Positions 11,656-21,910 of a stretch of 64,000 nucleotides of DNA are shown piece after piece (position 1 is the stretch's first letter; the number at the start of each line of letters is the position of its first letter). Location: NCBI GenBank assembly GCA_000149265.1, contig CH001982.1, positions 781,956 to 845,955 on the forward strand. Direction: 5' to 3'. The DNA comes from Ciona savignyi. Lineage: Eukaryota; Chordata; Ascidiacea; Phlebobranchia; Cionidae. Under the pieces are notes generated by a model. That model was not told the DNA's origin, made no database searches, and saw only the letters and a program-made list of their open reading frames with translations. A program made the translations under genes and the position numbers.

Positions 11656-13733
11656 GGGCTTCCCAAACTTTTTTACGAGCGACCCTTTTCTCATTATCAA
11701 AAAAATTTACGACCCCTTTTTGTCTTTTTAACTTATTTTAAGTTGTAAGAATGTAAGAGTACGGTAAAAAAGCAGACAAACAATAGTATTTACAAAGATC
11801 GAAAACTGAGTTTGTTATTTAATGAGCTGCATGGTTCTGCATGTTTTTGCACAGTAAGTCAAACCGTGGCTCAATGTTTGTTAGAGCAGGTCTCAGAGCA
11901 GTTTCATCGTCTTTAATACTTGCGCGATGCTTCGTTTTGATAGATGTCAAAGTTGAAAAAGCGGTCTCACACAAATATGTTGAAACAAATGGGAGAAGAA
12001 CACGTATTGCTAAATCAGCCAATACAGGATATTCTACTTTGAGACCAAGCCAAAAAGTAGTAAGCTTTTGTACAGCAAAGTCAAGTTTCAACTTCGAATC
12101 AGAGGAAAGTTCGGCAAATTCTTCTTGAGCATTCAGAGAGAGATGCTCGATGCTTTGACTTGACACGATGAATGGTTTTTGGATCCAATCTAGTTTGTCA
12201 TTGTCTAATTCGGGAAGAAAATACTGTTGAAAATTCTTCACCAAATTAATCAAGTGGGAAGTTATGATTGGCTTAATTACATCAGTTTCCACATCATTGG
12301 ATGCCAAGAAGTCGTCTGTAGATGAAAATATTTCAAATGAATCATTTTGAGCCTTCTGTATCCAGATGTTTAATTTCTTAATGAAGGCTTCTATTTTAGA
12401 TTTCAGTGTAAAAATATTGTTGTTCTCTCCTTGAAGGGACAAGTTGAGTTGATTGAGTTTTTCAAGCACATCTGATAAATAACACAATTTCAACAACCAG
12501 CCCTTTTCGTGAAAATGACAAACCAAGTCTGATTTGTTTAGAGATAAAAAAATAATGAGCTCACTTTGCAACAGTAGTAGTCTTTTTAAAGCCTTCCCTT
12601 TCGACAACCACCTTACGTTCACAGTGCAATAAAAGTTTGTTGTGGTCTGACTCCATCTCATCACATAAATTTGCAAAAAGCCTGGAATTTAGAGCGCGAC
12701 TTTTTATGAAGTTGATGATTTTTACAGCATCTTGAACAACTTTATTGAGTTCTGGAGACAGTTTTTTAGCCACCAGAGCTTCTCGATGAATCATACAATG
12801 TGTAAAAGTTATAGGTGCATCACTAGCAGATTTCACTCTACCTCGAAAACCTGCTGTGTGTCCTGTCATTGCTGCGGCCCCGTCAGTACAAATCGCAACA
12901 CAGTCCTTCCATTGCAGGCCTACATTGGAGAAAAAAGTATCTACTTTCAGGAAAATATCCATCCCTGTTGTGCGTGTATTCATATTTTGGCAAAATAATA
13001 AGTCTTCGTTGATTTCATTATTGTAAATATATCGGACATATACCAGCAGATGTGCCATATTGGTAATATCAGTGGATTCGTCAAGATGAATTGCAAATTT
13101 AATGCCTTCTTTAATTCTAAGAATTAGTTGCTCACGCTGATCATCGTTGATTGCGGATATTCGCCTTGATACCGTATTGTTTGATAGTGGAATTTTTCGC
13201 ATATCCTCGGCTTCTTTTTTGCCACGAACAATTTCAGTCATTTTTACCGCAGCTGGGAGAACAAGATCTTCACCAATGTTGAACGGTTTCTTGGTTTTAG
13301 CAATTAGCCACGAAGCCTCAAAAGATGCTCTCGTGTACTTTTCCTGAGTCAGGAATTCGCTTTCAAAGGACCGTCGCTGCTGTTCTGATGTTCTTAAAAT
13401 GCGCTGAAAAAAGGTCGCTGGTTTGTTGGAATAAGAATCGTGTTTTGTGTCAAGATGTCTTTTCAGCTTCGTAGGTTTAAGGCTCTCGTTTGCCAAAACT
13501 TCATTGCACAGCAAACACAGTGGACGTTGTTCGTCGTTTTCCGTTATACATGTGAATCCATACTGAATAAAAGTTTGGTTATACTTCCTCTTTCTTCGAG
13601 ATGTAGAAACACTTGCACTTTTGTCACTAGAATGTTTGGTATTGCCAATATTCGACATTTGCTCTACCTCATCTGCACTTTCAACATTTTCTGCAGAAGC
13701 ATTTTGTTGGGATCTTTTCAACCACTTATACAT
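11656..13733 (-). mobile_element. BED-type hAT DNA transposon, 3' end preserved
   Basis: Its low-coordinate terminus CAGGGCTTCCCAAACTTTTT is a typical hAT inverted end, flanked by ctctatag, a good 8-bp hAT target. The transposase frames lie at 11819-13733. I found no matching inverted end beyond 13733, so the promoter-side end is missing or too diverged to see. The copy is therefore probably immobile. Confidence 0.75.
11819..13733 (-). pseudogene. hAT transposase (ZBED/SCAND3-like), one frameshift
   Basis: The N-terminal frame (13733 downward) begins MYKWLKRSQQNASAENVESA. It has a BED zinc finger (CLLCNEVLANES...KRHLDTKH), the first catalytic Asp in IHLDESTDI, the second in CTDGAAAMTG, and the family motif HCMIHREALVAKK. 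Near 12625 the frame changes within the LLLHC ... VRWLSKGKALKR block, which is continuous in related transposases; a single inserted base explains it. The C-terminal frame to 11819 ends in the hAT dimerisation domain (LLPFVSTYLCETAFSTLTS then KTKHRASI). Together they cover essentially the full family length. The rest reads clean, so the copy is young or only recently lost function. Confidence 0.9.
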
Positions 13734-14540
13734 TCAGTCAGTACACTTTTAAAAATTAAAGTAATAATAAAATTTTACTTTTACTACCAGAACATTACGA
13801 CTAAAAACAATAGCAAAACGTTATTAAGGCACTTATACCGCTTGCGTTAATATATTACATTTTGTAGTCCAATTCTAAAAGCTGTCAGCTGATTGTCTAC
13901 TACGGTAGTCACTAAACCAGGGCGTGCAACTGTTTTGCGCAACGGGCCACAACGTACAAGTATAGAGATACTGCGGGCCAGACCATCGAACTACTTATAT
14001 TTTTTTATGGCGGCTTTGCTTTTTCGGCAATTGCTTCAGTTATCTTAAAGTTTTGTAACTAACTCAGTGTCCTTTTTGTAACCATGAATAAAATACATCT
14101 TGCTGTTTTTGGCAAATCAGGCAAACTACAATTTGATTGTGTTACCCAATGAAGTATTTTACACATTAATATCACGTATATAGAGTCTATAGTGTAAATC
14201 CCTTCATCAGGTTATACATCTACAACTGTCTTTTAAAAATGGCGTAAATAGTTTTGTCCAGTCCAAAAATATCGACTGTCAAAGAATTTCGGCAGCGAAA
14301 TAAAAACCCCCCACTATTACCTAATAAGTCTCTCGGAAATTGCTTTCGGTGTATTTTCACATAATACGGTTACGCACATTGGTATCATTCCCACTTCACA
14401 TTACTTTTTTATGAATTAGAAATCCTATTCTAGCCATCTCTCCCCCTGATTTCCCGCCAAATATCTCTTTTATCTTGGCGCGCTTTTTTCTGCGTCATTT
14501 GAATATCGCTTAGTTATGTCATCGGTAAAAATGTTTTAAA
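13734..14540. other. non-genic DNA with a hAT-like end
   Basis: At 13918 the sequence CAGGGCGTGCAACTGTTTTG then cgcaacgggcca resembles the left end of another hAT-type short element, but no matching right end is found before 14540. The rest is AT-rich and non-coding. Confidence 0.4.
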
Positions 14541-14542
14541 AG

Positions 14543-14660
14543 GTTAGGATACTCATGTTTATTTTCGTGAATGGGAAAACGCAATGGGCGTTAACACCCG
14601 GGCAATCTTCAGATCACCTCGAGCCCACGGTCGAGTAACCATGCCATTGTAGTGTCTTAT
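14543..14660 (-). repeat. SINE family A, tail fragment
   Basis: Antisense tail only (ggatactcatgtttattttc to aaccatgccattgtagtgtc). It marks the left border of duplicated block A. Confidence 0.7.
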
Positions 14661-14999
14661 AGTAGTATATGATTTTTAGAGTATACTAGCATGATCACCT
14701 TCGGAATCGAAAGGAACCCATAATTACGGATTTTATTACAAGAAAACGGCTATGTAGCTGTACATAAAACGTTTGCAGCGATACAGAAAAACGAAAAGTT
14801 GCTACGATAGTGGTGAAAACATCCTACCCATGCACAGCACGATTATCTAATGACTTCCCTTGTAGAATGTTTGTATCACATCGTATTCTTAACAACAACA
14901 ACTCAATATTACTTGTATTAAATTTTCTTGTGACCACTTGGGTACTGAATGTATTTATTTGTTCTGAATAAGATTAAGGAAGGTTTAACAAAGGTACAG

Positions 15000-15112
15000 T
15001 CGTATGGCCAAATGGTTAACGCGACCGATACATATACCGACTCCTATACAAAAACGGCCCGAGTAACTGGCCCCCCATAGGTTCGAAACTTGGCTCAGTA
15101 AAAAAAAGCTTT
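15000..15112 (+). repeat. SINE family B, full-length sense copy
   Basis: Best-preserved copy. Head cgtatggccaaatggttaac then gcgaccgatacatataccga; B-box-like ataggttcgaaacttggctc; then an A-rich end. It has no counterpart at the corresponding place in block B, so it inserted after the duplication. Confidence 0.8.
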
Positions 15113-15677
15113 CAAAGCACGATTGTAAGAGGTAGATGTTGACAGAGTTTGGAAATTTAGTATTTTTTAAATTATCGAGTCAATTCATAATAAATTTAAC
15201 ACCCATTTTATAACGTTTTATAACAAAATATATTTACTATTATGCTTTATGCTCGATGCGACTTTTGGTTTGAGGTTTGAACAAGTTTACGCGTATTTAC
15301 ATTAAAACCTTCTAACGACAACTTTCATTTTTTAAACCAACTCGCTTCACGCATGTTTAATAAAACAGAACACTTTAAGATTAGTTTTAAAATTTATTTG
15401 GCTTCCAATAAAACTGGACACGATATTGAATCGACCGATCTATGAAAACACAGTGTTATAAAATCCATTCGGGTGGTTTCAAAAGTTTGTAAATATACAT
15501 AAATCAACAGTTACCAACTTACAAGTATTAGATGTCCAATTCTTGCTCGTCGTATGCAGCATGCCTATCTGTAATAATAATGGCAAGCGTAAATAATTGT
15601 CAGGTTGGAATAAATAACATGGTATGAATGCATTTGTAGCGACCCAATGGGGTCCATTAGATAGCATATGGGACACG

Positions 15678-15940
15678 ATAGAATATTCATGTTTATCCCA
15701 GTGAATGGGAAAACCAAGGGGGTTAACACACAGGCAATCGTCAGATCACCTCGCGCCCACCGTCGGGTTACCGGAGCTATTGCAGTGTGTTGTGTATGAT
15801 TGAGACGTTTCTTCAATTAAGTAGAACCCATTTTCCGTTTAGATCAGGCAATATCCTCTAAATTTCTTGCCCAAGGACAACCGACTAGCTAGCGACTAGT
15901 ATCGAAACTGCAACCCTTCGGCTAAAAGGCGACTCCGAAT
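15678..15940 (-). repeat. SINE family A, near full length
   Basis: Antisense copy in block A, matched by the copy at 20030 in block B, so it predates the duplication. All landmarks are present from gaatattcatgtttatccc to ggctaaaaggcgactcc. Confidence 0.85.
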
Positions 15941-16124
15941 AATTAAGTTTGACAGTTTGCATGACAATTCTGTGAGGTAAATAACTATTCGATTCGGTCG
16001 GTATTACATCCAACATCTAAATCACCTAGCCGGACTTATTTTATTCGAATGTTTTTCTTTCAGCAATTTTATTCTATTTATACCCAACACGGCACATTGG
16101 GCTTTTCCTGTATCCTCTTCGGAG

Positions 16125-16134
16125 TGATTGACAG
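16125..16134 (+). promoter_or_regulatory. PBX-MEIS/PREP decamer TGATTGACAG (unit 1)
   Basis: Perfect match to the known PBX-PREP/MEIS composite site. It is followed by ctatgaaagg and lies in the block A counterpart of the peptide-gene promoter. One of six conserved copies. Confidence 0.55.
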
Positions 16135-16482
16135 CTATGAAAGGAGGTTTTCCACAACAGGACGTAATCTGTTGTGGAGTCGTGAAATGGTATTCTCTTA
16201 AAAGCTTCTAAAAAGAGAAATTATACGATCGTGCTGCACATGGTTATAATCTTTATAACAGGCTGGGAGTTATTTGAAGAACTTTATAACAGAATGTAAT
16301 CTGTTGTGAAATCGTAAAAAGATTCAAGAGATTCTTCGAATAAATCTGTTTTGAAATTCGGTTGAAACACAAATTATTTCATTAGTTTATTTTAACCGAC
16401 GAAGGTTTGAACCAATGATGGCCTTAGCCCCAAAACTGTTTTTTTATATAGATGGTATATTTATCAGTTGTGAAAACCTTTC

Positions 16483-16677
16483 GGGTTATCGAAGCTATTG
16501 CATTGTGTTGTGTATGAATACCATGTTCCTTTAATTTGATAGAACCCATTAATACACTGGGTTCAAGCAAATTTTCGTTAAGTGTCTTGCTCAAGGACAC
16601 CATCGACTAGCTGGTGACCAGTTTCGAAGCTGCGACCTTTTAGTTGACACGCGACGCACTAATCCACCAGACTATTT
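16483..16677 (-). repeat. SINE family A, 3'-truncated
   Basis: Antisense copy from cgggttatcgaagctattgc to ccaccagactatttgg. A counterpart is at 21095 in block B. Confidence 0.75.
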
Positions 16678-16684
16678 GGAATTT

Positions 16685-17120
16685 TGAGAGTTTGGCTTTG
16701 ATTATGAGCAAACTGCCATGCAGCGGTGCAGAAGACGTTTGCAGCGGTGCAGAAAAAAACGAAAACAATTTTCTACGATAGTGGTGAAAACATCCTACCC
16801 ATGCACAGCACGATCATCTAAGGACTTCCCTTTAGATTCTATTAGAACATTCCTTAACGAATCCACAACATCCTGTTATGCTAAACGCTACCAAACACGC
16901 TTTAAAAATATACTTCCAATGATCCTACCAATGCACGATCCTTTGAATACTTCCCTTTCAGAATTTCCCAGGAAAACGTTTTCACGATTCTATACCAGAT
17001 TACGTCCTGTTGTGAAGCCAAACTATGAGATCTTTTTATAGCTGTCAATCAAAAAATGATAAAGATCTTGGCACGTGCTGTGCTATGAAAATGAAATAAC
17101 TCTGCTAAAAAAACACGAAT
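16685..17120. repeat. duplicated unit U1 in block A
   Basis: About 450-bp unit containing cagcggtgcagaagacgttt, gaaaacatcctacccatgca, tcctgttatgct, attacgtcctgttgtgaagc and the tagctgtcaatca end. Related units are at 17290-17700, 21300-21730 and 21900-22310, with partial ones near 14740 and 19250. A translated Cys/Arg-rich frame (QRCRRRLQRCRK) recurs in several units but has no signal peptide, and its start falls in SINE sequence, so I do not call it coding. Confidence 0.7.
17042..17051 (-). promoter_or_regulatory. PBX-MEIS/PREP decamer plus TATAAAAAG (unit 2)
   Basis: On the minus strand TGATTGACAG is followed after one base by TATAAAAAG (17032-17040). This is a promoter-like pair repeated in four of the six units. 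Confidence 0.55.
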
Positions 17121-17179
17121 TTGTGAAAACGAGCTACAATGGTTAGAAATTATATACGATTTGTTATCTCATGGCAAAT

Positions 17180-17283
17180 TGTCCTTGAATGTTTTGCCCA
17201 AGGACTCAAGCGACTAGCTGGTGACCAGTTTCGAACCTGCGACCTATAGTATGAAACTCGACGCACTAATCCACCAGACTTAT
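17180..17283 (-). repeat. SINE family A, head half
   Basis: Antisense head half lying between units U1 and U2 of block A. The block B equivalent is at 21795. Confidence 0.7.
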
Positions 17284-17289
17284 AGGAGG

Positions 17290-17700
17290 TATTTTAAAAA
17301 GTTTGACTTTGATTACGAGAAAACGGCTAAGCAGCGGTGCAGTAGACGTTTACAGCGGTGCAGAAAAACGATAAAAATTTGCTTCAACGCTTTGAAAACA
17401 TCCCACACATGCACAGCCCGATCATCTAAGGACTTCCCTTTAGATTCTTGTAGAAAAATCCTTCACGATTTCACCACATCCTGTTATGCTGTGAGCTTCC
17501 AAACACGTTTTGAAATATCCTTCCAATAATCCTGCCAATGCACGATCCTTTGAATACTTCCCTTTCAGAATTTCCCAGGAAAACGTTTTTACGATTCTTT
17601 AACAGATTACGTCCTGTTGTGAAGCCAAACTATGGGATCTTTTTATAGCTGTCAATCAAAAGATGATAAAGTTCTTTGAGACGTGCTCAGCTATGAAAGT
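17290..17700. repeat. duplicated unit U2 in block A
   Basis: Second copy of the unit described at 16685, with the same landmarks in the same order, ending with ctttttatagctgtcaatca. Confidence 0.7.
17649..17658 (-). promoter_or_regulatory. PBX-MEIS/PREP decamer plus TATAAAAAG (unit 3)
   Basis: Minus-strand TGATTGACAG-C-TATAAAAAG, identical in the core to the other duplicated units. Confidence 0.55.
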
Positions 17701-17841
17701 AGAATAACTTTGCTGAATAAACGCAAATTTGTGAAAACAAACTACAATGGTAAGAAATTATAATCGATATGTTAATACACTCGATGTGTTATCCCGTATC
17801 TATTGGTATGCAAAAGTTTTAAAGAATTTTAATTTTACCAA

Positions 17842-17939
17842 GCCAAATTTCCCACGATGAACTCACCACTGGGAAGGTTTTTGTATAGGAGTCGGTATAA
17901 GGATTGGTCGCATTTACCATTTGGCCAAATGTTCTAAAC
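17842..17939 (-). repeat. SINE family B copy at a hAT insertion
   Basis: Antisense copy (ccacgatgaactcaccactg ... catttaccatttggcc). The hAT element begins immediately after, at 17940. Confidence 0.7.
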
Positions 17940-18760
17940 CAGGGGTTCTTAAACTGGGGGGCGTGGAAGCTTCTCAAGGGGGGCGCGAGCATGACAGTGA
18001 CATATTGCAGGGTTCGAATTAACGATTTTGAAACGATTCGCGAAATGCGTGGGATACGAGAAAATCGTTTTCGCGCTTTAGCTATGTTAAATTGCCTTAG
18101 AATGCGGTTTCAGAACCTCTCAAACTAATCTTTAAAGCCAGAAAGATAATTCAGTAAGCAACAGTACTGTTATTAAGTAGTAATGATAAACTACAATAAA
18201 CGTGTCGTGAGTTAATGCGTGTAGGATAGGACGAATATCGACGAAACGAAGCCTTTGAAACGAGTAATCTTACTTGTTAAAACACCATATAACCTTATTA
18301 TAAAGATGTGTGTCGCATTTCCGCCAATCATAAATAAAGGAATCGTGGTATATTAACGCATAATGGCTATTGTTGCGTCGTGATAGAAATGCTTATTATG
18401 CGTCAATAATACAAAGTAAAAGCAAGGTAAATAAATGTAATAGTAATTCCATTGTTAAATGTTATGTTGAAGCCAAAATATGTTATATTATATTGTGTTG
18501 ATGATTAATTATTAAAGTGCGCGAAATCAGTAACGGTAATTTATATTTTCGCGTTTTTGTTAAATATTGAAATTCGCGAACTTTAAAAAACGGTTCGCGA
18601 ATAGCGATTCGCGATCCCTTGCATCCTTCACACTAAGCAGGGTAATGGCAAATAAATTATTGCTCTATTTTTCGTAAATTTGATTTTTGAGTAGGTGAGG
18701 CGTGAGCATGAATCACAAATCTCAAGGGGGGGCGCGACTGAAAAAGTTTAAGAACCACTG
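17940..18760. mobile_element. non-autonomous hAT element with 8-bp TSD
   Basis: 821 bp. The left end is CAGGGGTTCTTAAACTGGGG; the right end read inward is CAGTGGTTCTTAAACTTTTT. Flanking direct repeats are TTCTAAAC at 17932-17939 and 18761-18768 (8 of 8). The g-rich sub-terminal block ctcaaggggggcgcga appears at both ends in the same phase as the termini. There is no transposase frame. The end sequence differs from the BED-hAT at 11.7 kb, so another autonomous source is likely. Confidence 0.9.
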
Positions 18761-18779
18761 TTCTAAACAATTGTTTATT

Positions 18780-18888
18780 TTCCCCGACGAAGGTTTGAAC
18801 CCATGATGGAATCAGCCCTAAAGCTGTTTTTTTATACAGATGTTATATGTATCGGTTGCAATAACCATTCGGCCACACGACCTTGTCA
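18780..18888 (-). repeat. SINE family B copy
   Basis: Antisense copy: gacgaaggtttgaacccatg, then tgtatcggttgcaataaccattcggccaca in two blocks. It follows the hAT target duplication directly. Confidence 0.75.
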
Positions 18889-18964
18889 ATAGTTTTAATT
18901 TAAATAATGGCCTCGTTGTATAGCGCCACTTATCGAGTATAGCGATATCTATCGAATTTAATAT

Positions 18965-19245
18965 GATATTAGTGTTTTTATCTGTGAATGGGAAAATCAA
19001 GAAGGTTAACACACAGGCAATCGTCAAATCACCTAGCACCCTTCGTCGGGTTACCGGAGCTATTGAAGTGAGTTGTGTATGATTCAGACGTTCCTTCAAT
19101 CTGACAAAACCCATTAATCTGCGTTCAGGGAAGTTTTTGTTAAGTGTCTTGCCCAATGACACAACCGACTAGTTGGTGACCAGTTTTGAAGCGAGGAACC
19201 TTCGCTTAAAATTCGACCCCCTATAAACCACCAGACCAATGAGAA
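18965..19245 (-). repeat. SINE family A, near full length
   Basis: Antisense copy between blocks A and B. Diverged at the head (ttcgcttaaaattcgaccccc). Confidence 0.75.
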
Positions 19246-20029
19246 TTTTAAAAAGTTTGACTTTGATTACAAGGAATCGTGCAGAAAAACGAAAACAAGT
19301 TTCTACGATGATGAAAATATCCTACCCATGCACAGCACGATTAGTTAATACCTTCTCTTGTAGAATATTTGTTTAACAACCACATATCAATATTACTTGT
19401 ATTAAATGTTCTTTCTTACCAGTAGTGTTACTAAATGTATTTATTCGTTCTGAATAAGATTAGAGGAAGATTTCAAAACAAATCAGAACGTCGTAAGGGG
19501 AAATGTTGACAGAGTTTGAAAATTTACAACTTTTTAAATCGATTCCATTCATAACAAATTCAACACCTATTTTACAACGCTTTTTAACAACATATAGTTA
19601 CTGCCATGCTCGATGCGACTTTCGGTTTGAGGTTTGAACAAGTTTACGCGTATGTACATTAAAACCTTATAACGACAACTTTCATTTTTATACCAACTCG
19701 CGTCACGCATATGTAATAACAACAGAACACTTCAAGGTTGCATTTTATAATTTATTTCATTTCCAATGAAACTGGACACGATATTGAATCGACTGTTCTG
19801 TGAATAAAACACAGGATTATGAAATCCATTCAACCAAGTTTGTAACTGTACACAAATTAAAAGTTGCCAACTTACAAGTATTAGTTGTCCAGTTGTTACT
19901 CATTGTCTTCATCTGCAGCATCTGTATCTGTAATAATAATGACGCGGGGAAATGAATGGTCAGGTTGGAATGAATAACATGGTTAGAATGTATTTCTAAC
20001 GACTAAATGGGATCCATTGGATAGCATAG

Positions 20030-20190
20030 GGGATAGGATATTTGGGTTTATCCCAGTAAATGGGAAAACCAGGGTGGTTAACACACAGTCAATCGTCAGA
20101 TCACCTCGCGCCCACCGTCGGGTTATCGGAGCTATTACAGAGTGTTGTGTATGATTCAGACCTTTTTGCAATTTAGTACAAAACTTTATT
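20030..20190 (-). repeat. SINE family A, truncated
   Basis: Antisense tail part only. The block A orthologue retains the head, so the head was lost here after duplication. Confidence 0.75.
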
Positions 20191-20387
20191 CCGCTAACTA
20201 TTAAGACGCATCCACCAAACTAATCCATCGGATTAGATCCAAGTAACAACCGTAAGAAACGCAGCCATTAAGTTTGGCAGTTTGAGCGACAATTCTGTGA
20301 GATAAATAACTATTCGATCGGTATTACAGCCAACATCTAAATCACCTGCACACACTTATCTGACAAATGACCAAATATCGATCAAAA

Positions 20388-20570
20388 CTACGTGGCAACA
20401 GTAGTGCAATACAGCATACCTAAAGATTGTACAGAATCCTGTGCTTCGTTGTACCAGCGTCTACCGCGGCGTCTGCGGCGGAGACGACGACGACGACTCC
20501 ACGCGTCGGTTTCTGCGCTCAGCACCACAAGCGCAATGGCAAGCATAAGTACGAGAAGTGACTTGTTCAT
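20388..20570 (-). CDS. secreted arginine-rich peptide precursor
   Basis: A 60-residue precursor with a strong signal peptide MNKSLLVLMLAIALVVLSAE (cleavage likely after ETDA). The next segment is WSRRRRLRRRRRGRRW, twelve Arg in sixteen residues, bracketed by Trp, then YNEAQDSVQSLGMLYCTTVA with one Cys. Start: ATG 20570 follows a splice acceptor (atattttag) directly. A donor (ctacaaaggtaag, about 20625) makes a 5'-UTR exon, and a TATA box lies at 20668-20676. So this has the parts of a real gene, not a chance frame. The layout (signal, very cationic block, short tail) fits host-defence peptides known from ascidians, but it matches none I can name. Nucleic-acid or heparin binding is an alternative. 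Confidence 0.65.
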   Translation of the reverse strand: MNKSLLVLMLAIALVVLSAETDAWSRRRRLRRRRRGRRWYNEAQDSVQSLGMLYCTTVAT

Positions 20571-20667
20571 CTAAAATATTTACCATAGATATTCGTTAAA
20601 AACTAGAATATAAAACTCTTACCTTTGTAGTTCGTTCCCACGAATGTGTTTTTCCAGAAAGTTTATT
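20571..20667 (-). promoter_or_regulatory. 5' UTR, intron and core promoter of the peptide gene
   Basis: Reading on the minus strand: a TATA box, about 40 bases of leader ending aactacaaag, the donor gtaagag, an intron of about 50 bases, and the acceptor attttag against the ATG. Small UTR introns of this kind are common in compact chordate genomes. Confidence 0.55.
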
Positions 20668-20676
20668 CTATTTATA
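20668..20676 (-). promoter_or_regulatory. TATA box of the arginine-rich peptide gene
   Basis: TATAAATAG on the minus strand, 45-50 bases from the presumed UTR donor. The same block (ttctatttatacc) survives in block A at about 16071, where the gene is missing. Confidence 0.55.
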
Positions 20677-20721
20677 CCCAAAATGGCAGATTGAGCTTTT
20701 CCTGTCTTCTCCTCTTTTGAG

Positions 20722-20731
20722 TGATTGACAG
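20722..20731 (+). promoter_or_regulatory. PBX-MEIS/PREP decamer TGATTGACAG (unit 4)
   Basis: Lies about 46 bp upstream of the TATA box of the peptide gene (the gene runs on the minus strand, the site reads on the plus strand). It is followed by ctatgaaaag. Confidence 0.6.
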
Positions 20732-21094
20732 CTATGAAAAGAACTCTAGGTTTGTCATAACAGGATGTAATCTGTTGTGAAGTCGTGAAGTCGTTATTTT
20801 ATTCAAAGCTTCTGAAAGGGAAGTGATTATACGATCAAGCTACACATTGGATCTTTTCAAAACGGGAATGGGATCACTTGGAAGAACTCCATGACATAAT
20901 GTAATCTGATGTGAAATCGCAAAAAGATCTGGGAGATTTTACGATTTAATCGGTTTTAAAATTTCTTTAAAACACAAATTAATTTATTTGTTTATTTTAC
21001 CGAACAAAGGGTTTAAACTCATGATGGCCCCTGTCCTAAAATTGTTATAATACAGATGGTATATGTATCGGTTGTGATAAACTTTTGGGTTATA

Positions 21095-21310
21095 GGAGCT
21101 GGGTTCAGGCAGCGTCGGGTTACCGGTGCTATTGAAGTGTGTTGTGTATGATTTAGACGTTCCTTCAACGTGATAGAACCCAATAATACGCTGGGTACAA
21201 GCAAATTTCCGTTAATTGTCTTGCTCAAGGACACAACCGACTAGCTGGTGACCAGTTTCGTAGCTGCAAACTTTCGGTTGAAAGGCGACGCACTAATTCA
21301 CCAGACTAAT
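21095..21310 (-). repeat. SINE family A, 3'-truncated
   Basis: Antisense copy in block B from cgtcgggttaccggtgctat to caccagactaatag; orthologous to 16483. Confidence 0.75.
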
Positions 21311-21730
21311 AGAAGGTATTTTAAAAAGTTTAACTTTGATTACGAGAAAACGGCTATGCAGCGGTGCAGAAGACGTTTACAGCGGTGCAGAAAAACGAAA
21401 ACAATTTGCTACAATGATGAAAACATCCTACCCATGCACAGCACGATCATCTAATGACTTCCCTTGTAGAATCTTCTAGAAAAATCCTTCACGATTTCAC
21501 AATATCCTGTTATGCTATTAGCAACCAAACACGTTTTAAAATATCCTGCCAATTATCCTGCCAAAGGACGATCCTTTGAAAACTTTCCTTTCAGAATTTC
21601 CCAGAAAAACCTTTTTACGATTTTATTACAGATTACGTCCTGTTGTAAAGCCAAACTATGGGATCTTTTTATAGCTGTCAATCAAAGATGATAGAGTTCT
21701 TGTCACGTGCTATGAAAATGGGATAACTTT
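21300..21730. repeat. duplicated unit U1 in block B
   Basis: Unit with the same landmarks as 16685-17120. Confidence 0.7.
21675..21684 (-). promoter_or_regulatory. PBX-MEIS/PREP decamer plus TATAAAAAG (unit 5)
   Basis: Minus-strand TGATTGACAG-C-TATAAAAAG, unchanged although nearby bases differ from block A. Confidence 0.55.
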
Positions 21731-21794
21731 GCTAGAAAAAACACAAATTTGTGAAAAGGAACTCCAATTGTTAGAAATTATACACAATGTGTTA

Positions 21795-21910
21795 TCTCAT
21801 AGCAAATTTCCGTTAAGTGTTTTGCCCAAGGACACAATCGACTAGCTGGTGACTAGTTTCGAACCTGCGACCTATAGTATGAAACTCGACGCACTAATTC
21901 ACCAGACTAA
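21795..21910 (-). repeat. SINE family A, head half
   Basis: Antisense head half between units U1 and U2 of block B; orthologous to 17180. Confidence 0.7.

Larger units (their letters stand above)
14730..17770. repeat. segmental duplication, block A
   Basis: Collinear with block B. Landmarks and offsets: tcgatgcgacttttggtttg (15253 vs about 19613), the antisense SINE (15678 vs 20030), aacatctaaatcacc (about 16011 vs 20332), the ttctatttatacc promoter block (16071 vs 20667), and the two downstream units (17042 vs 21675; 17649 vs 22265). The offset is about 4.32-4.37 kb up to 16010 and about 4.60-4.63 kb afterwards. So A lacks about 280 bp relative to B, exactly where B has the arginine-rich peptide exon. 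No gene is visible in A. Confidence 0.8.

Noticed and set aside
13917-14010. A second hAT element starting CAGGGCGTGCAACTG
   Set aside because: No matching inverted right end or 8-bp duplication could be found, so only mentioned in the flank description.
15565-15816. Recurrent frame with RLNHTQHTAIAPVTRRW seen many times on the minus strand
   Set aside because: It is simply the translation of SINE family A read through its tail; every copy gives a variant of it.
16718-17529. Cys/Arg-rich frames (QRCRRRLQRCRK) repeated in units of blocks A and B
   Set aside because: No signal peptide; the longer frames start inside SINE sequence, and they break at different places in each unit. More likely repeat DNA than protein.
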